Assembly: GCA_964541375.1 (NCBI GenBank)
Contig: CAZIPT010000081.1
Coordinates: forward strand, 1 to 10,144
Reading direction: 5' to 3'
Source: JBAXEO01 sp964541375
Lineage (GTDB): Bacteria > Actinomycetota > Coriobacteriia > Anaerosomatales > JAAXUF01
DNA length: 10,144 nucleotides
Shown here: positions 6,445 to 10,144 of the stretch, piece by piece
How the letters are laid out: every line of letters starts with the position of its first letter
How positions within the stretch are numbered: position 1 is the first letter of the stretch
Translations under genes and position numbers: made by a program
Notes under the pieces: generated by a model
The model's database searches: none
Told to the model about the DNA's origin: nothing
What the model saw: only the letters and a program-made list of their open reading frames with translations

Positions 6445-7720
6445 GAACGGGCGGGTCCTCGACCCGAGTGTCGGTCTCGATGCCATTTGCGACGTCATCA
6501 TCCGCGACGGTCGCATCGTGGAGATAGGGGAGGACCTATCCATCCCCAAGGGAATCACCGTCGAGTGCGCCGAGAAGATCGTCGTCCCCGGCCTCGTCGA
6601 CGTGCACACGCATCTGCGCGAGCCTGGTTACGAGTACAAGGAAGACGTCGCAAGCGGAACGCGTGCTGCCGCGCACGGCGGCTTCACCGCTGTATGCGCG
6701 ATGCCCAACACCAATCCGGTGTGCGATGAAGGCGCCGCAGTGCGCTTCCTCGTAGAGCGTGCTGCCGAGCGCGGCAAGGTCCGCGTGTACCCGATCGGCG
6801 CGCTCACGGTCGGCCTCAAAGGCGAGGCACTCGCCGAGATGGGAGACATGCTCGCTGAGGGAGCCGTCGCGTTCTCCGACGACGGAAAGGGCGTTCAGGA
6901 CTCGGGCACGATGCGGCGCGTGATGGACTACGCCCGCGCGTTCGGCACGACCGTTGTCGCGCACTGCGAGGACGAATCACTTGTCGGCAAGGGAGTGGTC
7001 AACGAGGGTGCGGTCTCGACTCGGCTCGGCATGGCGGGATGGCCATCGGCCGGTGAAGAGGTCGCGGTCGCCCGCGACATCGCGCTTGCGGAGCTGACCG
7101 GCTGCCGGCTCCACCTGGCGCACGTCTCTACCGCGGGCGCGCTCGAACTCGTGCGCGCAGCCAAGGAGCGGGGCGTTGCTGTCACGTGCGAGGTCACCCC
7201 GCACCACCTCTTCCTTACAGAGGACGACCTGAGCACGGAATACGACACCAGCTTCAAGATGAACCCGCCGCTCAGGACCGAGGCGGACCGGCTTGCGCTG
7301 GTCGCCGGGCTGGTCGATGGCACCGTGGACTGCATCGCCACCGATCACGCACCGCACGCGCATCACGAGAAGACGCTTGAGTTCGAGCTCGCTCCGTTCG
7401 GCACCACCGGGTTGGAGACTGCACTTCCGCTGGTCATCACCAACCTGGTCGCGCGCGGCCTCATCGACTGGGCGGATCTTGTGCGACTCATGGCGCACGG
7501 CCCAAGGGCCGCGCTCGGACTGCCGCCAGTGTCGCTTAATTCCGGCCAGGTAGCCGATATCACCATCATCGATCCCGAGGCCCGCACGGAAGTGGCACTC
7601 GGGTTCTTCGAAAGCAAGTCGGTCAACTCGGCGTTTCTCGGCGCTACACTACTTGGCAAAGCCAGCGAGGTCTTGGTCGAAGGGCAGTTCGCTCTGCGCA
7701 ACGGAAAGGTGGTCGACTAG
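6428..7720 (+). CDS. pyrC: Dihydroorotase, class I (zinc metalloenzyme)
   Basis: A 430-residue amidohydrolase-fold enzyme that cyclises N-carbamoyl-L-aspartate to dihydroorotate. Start GTG 6428 is chosen because GGGAGGT (6414-6420) lies 7 nt upstream and the product begins MALLLKNGRVLDPS, typical of the family; an upstream in-frame ATG at 6341 would add 29 unrelated residues inside pyrB. Metal ligands visible: H60 and H62 in HTHLREPG, D152 in SDDG, H179 in HCED, H232 in HLAHVS, and catalytic D306 in ATDHAPHA. The bridging Asp in place of a carboxylated Lys is the class I pattern. Substrate-site MPNTNP and NPPLR segments are intact. The reading frame overlaps pyrB by 17 nt and its TAG abuts the carA GTG, so all three are likely translationally coupled. 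Confidence 0.96.
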   Translation: MALLLKNGRVLDPSVGLDAICDVIIRDGRIVEIGEDLSIPKGITVECAEKIVVPGLVDVHTHLREPGYEYKEDVASGTRAAAHGGFTAVCAMPNTNPVCDEGAAVRFLVERAAERGKVRVYPIGALTVGLKGEALAEMGDMLAEGAVAFSDDGKGVQDSGTMRRVMDYARAFGTTVVAHCEDESLVGKGVVNEGAVSTRLGMAGWPSAGEEVAVARDIALAELTGCRLHLAHVSTAGALELVRAAKERGVAVTCEVTPHHLFLTEDDLSTEYDTSFKMNPPLRTEADRLALVAGLVDGTVDCIATDHAPHAHHEKTLEFELAPFGTTGLETALPLVITNLVARGLIDWADLVRLMAHGPRAALGLPPVSLNSGQVADITIIDPEARTEVALGFFESKSVNSAFLGATLLGKASEVLVEGQFALRNGKVVD

Positions 7721-8980
7721 GTGGCGTCGCACACTGCGCTCCTGGCGCTTGAGGACGGGACCGTCTTTCCCGGGACTGCTTGCGGTGCCGATGGCGAGGC
7801 CGCCGGCGAGTTGTGTTTCAACACGTCGATGACCGGCTATCAGGAGGTCCTGACGGATCCCAGCTATGCTGGCCAGATCGTGACGATGACCATGCCTCAC
7901 ATAGGGAACTACGGGGTCAACGGCGCAGACATGGAGTCTCGTGGCGTCTTCGCCAAAGGCTTCGTCGTACGGCATATGTGCGATGAGCCTTCAAGTTGGC
8001 GCAGTGAGGAGTCGCTGCCGGCCTTCCTGAAGCATCGTGGGGTCGTGGCAATCTCCGGCGTCGACACCCGGCGTCTGACCCGGCACTTGCGCGAGCGCGG
8101 GGCGATGCGCGCTGTGATATCCACCGTTGAGACCGACGGAGCGACCTTGGCGGCCCGCGCCGCGGCGTCGCCCGGGCTTGTCGGCAGGGATCTGGTGGCG
8201 GAGGTGGCAACCGCCGAGTCGTACCGCTGGGGATTCGATGTACCACCGGACTGCGAGCTCCCGGTCGACACCGGTATCCTGCCCGCCACGCCGCGATTCC
8301 GCGTGGTCGCCATGGATTCGGGCATCAAGTACAACATACTGCGCCGCCTCGCCGAGAGTGGCTGCGACATAACCGTTCTGCCGCCGTCCTCCTCGGCCGA
8401 GGAGGTATTGGCCCTCGAACCGGACGGCGTGTTCTTCGCGAACGGCCCCGGAGATCCTTCGGCGGTCGACTACCTGTACTCGACGCTCCGAGAGTTGCTC
8501 GGCAAGAAGCCGGTGTTCGGTATCTGCCTGGGGCATCAGATGCTTTCGCTGGCCGTGGGGGCCGAGACCTTCAAGCTCAAGTACGGTCACCGCGGAGGCA
8601 ATCACCCCGTCAAGAACCTCCTGACCGGCCAGGTGGAGATCACCAGCCAGAACCATGGTTTCTGCGTGGACTTCGGCAGCATCGGGCCGCTCGACATTGA
8701 AGCCAGCGGCGGGTTGGATGCTTCGGCACGTGAGCTCGGCGTCTGGGTGGGCGCGGATGTGGCACCGGTTGTTCGCTCCGAGCAGTTCGGCCGAGTCCAG
8801 CTCACGCACGTGAACCTGAATGACATGACCGTGGAGGGAATCCGGCTGCTCGACGTGCCGGCGTTCTCTGTGCAGTACCACCCCGAGGCGGCGCCCGGAC
8901 CTCACGACGCCCGCTATCTGTTCTCGGCCTTCATGCGACTCATGGATGGCAGCCCGGATTATCTAAGCTCACTGCAGTAG
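7721..8980 (+). CDS. carA: Carbamoyl phosphate synthetase small (glutaminase) subunit
   Basis: A 419-residue protein that hydrolyses glutamine and passes ammonia to CarB for carbamoyl phosphate synthesis. The N-terminal CarA domain (about residues 1-190) has LEDGTVFPG, NTSMTGYQE and the ISGVDTRRLTRHLRERG stretch. The class I glutamine amidotransferase domain follows, with nucleophile C269 in GICLGHQ and H387/E389 in HPEAAPGPHDA; QNHGF is at 310-314. Start GTG 7721 abuts the pyrC stop, with AAAGGTGG (7705-7712) 8 nt upstream. The protein is longer than the usual 360-385 residues: about 35 extra residues (~321-355, nt ~8681-8785) separate QNHGFCVD from the THVNLND strand. The active-site residues are intact, so it should be functional. 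Confidence 0.96.
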   Translation: MASHTALLALEDGTVFPGTACGADGEAAGELCFNTSMTGYQEVLTDPSYAGQIVTMTMPHIGNYGVNGADMESRGVFAKGFVVRHMCDEPSSWRSEESLPAFLKHRGVVAISGVDTRRLTRHLRERGAMRAVISTVETDGATLAARAAASPGLVGRDLVAEVATAESYRWGFDVPPDCELPVDTGILPATPRFRVVAMDSGIKYNILRRLAESGCDITVLPPSSSAEEVLALEPDGVFFANGPGDPSAVDYLYSTLRELLGKKPVFGICLGHQMLSLAVGAETFKLKYGHRGGNHPVKNLLTGQVEITSQNHGFCVDFGSIGPLDIEASGGLDASARELGVWVGADVAPVVRSEQFGRVQLTHVNLNDMTVEGIRLLDVPAFSVQYHPEAAPGPHDARYLFSAFMRLMDGSPDYLSSLQ

Positions 8981-8996
8981 GGGAGAGGAAGCCGCA

Positions 8997-9836
8997 ATGC
9001 CTATCAGCACGATGCTCGTTCCCGTGAGTCTGGATCCGCGCGAGGCGAAGGTGCTGGAATACGTGTGCGGGCTTTCGGTGCAGTCGGTCAAGCGGGTTGT
9101 CGTGGTCACGGCGGTCGACACCTCCGGCATGGAGGCACCTGTGCTCGCGGCCGAGGTCGATCGCACGCGCGAGCGCTTGAACGCAGTGGCCGCATCGCTG
9201 CGCGACTGCACGATGGACTACGAAGTCCGCGTGGTCACCGGCGATACCACCGACTCGATCCTCGCGCTCGCCCAACAGGACGACATCGACCTGATCTGCT
9301 GCGGTACTGAGGGCAAGTCCGTGGTCGACGCGCTCTTCTCCGGCTCCATCTCCGAGAAGCTCTTCGCGTCAGGCACGATTCGGACGATGACGGTTCGCTA
9401 CGACCTGCTCGATGCGGTCGAGGACCCCCGCGAGCTTTCCCGTGGATTCGCTCACCAGCTCGTGGTGCCAACCGACTTCTCGGCGTCAGCGACACGCGCG
9501 TGGCTCTCGGCCATCGGGCGGCCGGCAGACGCGATCGGGAAGCTTCACGCGCTCCACGTGCTCCCGGAAGCGTCGAAGGGCTCCGAGCGTCGAGAGGCCG
9601 AAGTGCTCCTTGAGGGGCTGCTGGACATGGCGCGCGAGCACGATGTCGACGCAACCTCGGAGATTCGCTTCGGCGACCCCTCGCAGGTGGTGCTCGACTA
9701 CCTGACCGAGATTGGTGCCACCGGCGTCATCACCGGGCAGCACGGTCGTGGGCGGTTGATGCGCCAGGTAATGCTCGGCGGGCTTTCGTTGAGGCTGCTG
9801 CGCGAGGCGCCGTGTCCGGTCGTCGTCCAACCGTAG
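8997..9836 (+). CDS. Tandem universal stress protein (UspA family)
   Basis: A 279-residue cytoplasmic-type protein with two Usp domains, ~1-135 and ~150-279. Domain 1 starts MLVPVSLD and keeps a complete ATP-binding pattern G-2x-G-9x-GS (G103, G106, G116-S117). Domain 2 starts LVVPTDFSASA and ends GQHGRGRLMRQVMLGG...APCPVVV; it resembles the same motif but has ten rather than nine residues before the second Gly pair, and GG instead of GS, so nucleotide binding there is doubtful. ATG 8997 follows a GGGAGAGGA sequence (8981-8989) and lies 16 nt after the carA stop, so it is probably cotranscribed with the pyr genes. Usp proteins bind ATP or AMP and act in stress and energy-state adaptation; the specific role here is unknown. 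It is the only non-pyrimidine gene in the operon. Confidence 0.9.
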   Translation: MPISTMLVPVSLDPREAKVLEYVCGLSVQSVKRVVVVTAVDTSGMEAPVLAAEVDRTRERLNAVAASLRDCTMDYEVRVVTGDTTDSILALAQQDDIDLICCGTEGKSVVDALFSGSISEKLFASGTIRTMTVRYDLLDAVEDPRELSRGFAHQLVVPTDFSASATRAWLSAIGRPADAIGKLHALHVLPEASKGSERREAEVLLEGLLDMAREHDVDATSEIRFGDPSQVVLDYLTEIGATGVITGQHGRGRLMRQVMLGGLSLRLLREAPCPVVVQP

Positions 9837-9883
9837 CCACATGAACGCCAGCTCGACCCCGTCAATCACTGCACGACAGCGCT

Positions 9884-9889
9884 AAGGAG
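9884..9889 (+). promoter_or_regulatory. Ribosome binding site of carB
   Basis: AAGGAG lies 4 nt before the ATG at 9894 and fixes the carB start. The 57-nt gap between usp and carB (9837-9893) shows no evident promoter or hairpin, so carB is most likely read through from the upstream operon. Confidence 0.7.
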
Positions 9890-9893
9890 CAAG

Positions 9894-10144
9894 ATGCCGC
9901 GTCGCACCGACATCAGCAAGATCCTCGTGATCGGTTCAGGGCCCATCGTCATCGGTCAGGCGTGCGAGTTCGACTACTCGGGCGCGCAAGCGTGCAAGGT
10001 GTTGCGCGACGACGGCTTCGAGGTCGTGCTCGTCAACAGCAACCCCGCCACGATCATGACCGACCCGGAGCTCGCCGACCGCACCTACATCGAGCCGATC
10101 ACCCCGGAGTTCGTCGAGAAGGTCATCGAGAAGGAGCGTCCGGA
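9894..10144 (+). CDS. carB: Carbamoyl phosphate synthetase large subunit, N-terminal fragment (runs off window)
   Basis: The visible 83 codons read MPRRTDISKILVIGSGPIVI... followed by GQACEFDYSGAQACK, LVNSNPATIMTD and TYIEPITPEFVEKVI. This is the strongly conserved N-terminus of CarB, the start of the first biotin carboxylase-like ATP-grasp half, which phosphorylates bicarbonate and makes carbamate. CarB is normally about 1060-1100 residues, so less than a tenth is visible. It pairs with CarA and delivers carbamoyl phosphate to PyrB and, in most bacteria, to arginine synthesis. Separation from carA by a usp gene is unusual, because the two subunit genes are commonly adjacent. Confidence 0.97.
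   Translation, partial: MPRRTDISKILVIGSGPIVIGQACEFDYSGAQACKVLRDDGFEVVLVNSNPATIMTDPELADRTYIEPITPEFVEKVIEKERP

Noticed and set aside
7991..8905. Long minus-strand frame of 304 codons opposite carA
   Set aside because: It is antisense to a complete carA with intact catalytic residues, and its product shows no recognisable domain.
1..10144. CRISPR arrays, insertion sequences, prophage or attachment sites
   Set aside because: No regularly spaced short repeats, no transposase or integrase motifs and no terminal inverted repeats were seen; the only repeats are coding repeats within the surface protein.

Overview
The window is high-GC, densely coding bacterial chromosome with all recognisable genes on the + strand. 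The layout suggests a deep-branching, probably anaerobic member of the Actinomycetota (Coriobacteriia-like). The reasons are the GC-rich coding bias, frequent GTG starts, a Bacillus-type PyrR RNA element ahead of a pyrR-pyrB-pyrC-carA-carB order, and a very large multi-CXXCH surface protein of the kind seen in metal- or electrode-active anaerobes. The assignment is inference; no rRNA or other marker is present.

Region 1 (1-4718) is one giant gene whose start lies upstream of the window. Its visible part has about 24 c-type heme-binding motifs in roughly the first 577 residues: 16 CXXCH, 6 CX4CH, one CX3CH and one CXCH. Many are arranged in repeated three-motif modules. The rest is extracellular-type architecture: glycine-rich domain, two Ig-like/OmpL47-type repeats, a second glycine-rich domain, then four more Ig-like repeats. 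There is no C-terminal membrane anchor. This looks like a secreted or surface multiheme cytochrome fused to an adhesive or structural stalk.

Region 2 (4719-4950) is the only sizeable intergenic stretch. It holds a weak hairpin after the giant gene, a candidate sigma70-type promoter, a clear PyrR-binding RNA hairpin, and a terminator-like hairpin just before the pyrR ribosome binding site. A 7-nt segment of the PyrR hairpin is perfectly complementary to part of the terminator hairpin, so a complete attenuator with mutually exclusive folds can be drawn.

Region 3 (4951-10144) is a pyrimidine biosynthesis operon: pyrR, pyrB, pyrC, carA, a tandem universal-stress-protein gene, and the start of carB, which runs off the window. 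Junctions are tight: pyrR/pyrB and pyrC/carA abut with no gap, pyrB/pyrC overlap by 17 nt, and 16 nt separate carA from the usp gene. The gene products cover carbamoyl phosphate synthesis (CarA with CarB), carbamoyl aspartate formation (PyrB) and ring closure to dihydroorotate (PyrC), with PyrR as the UMP-sensing RNA-binding regulator. The odd member is the UspA-family gene placed between the two carbamoyl phosphate synthetase subunits.
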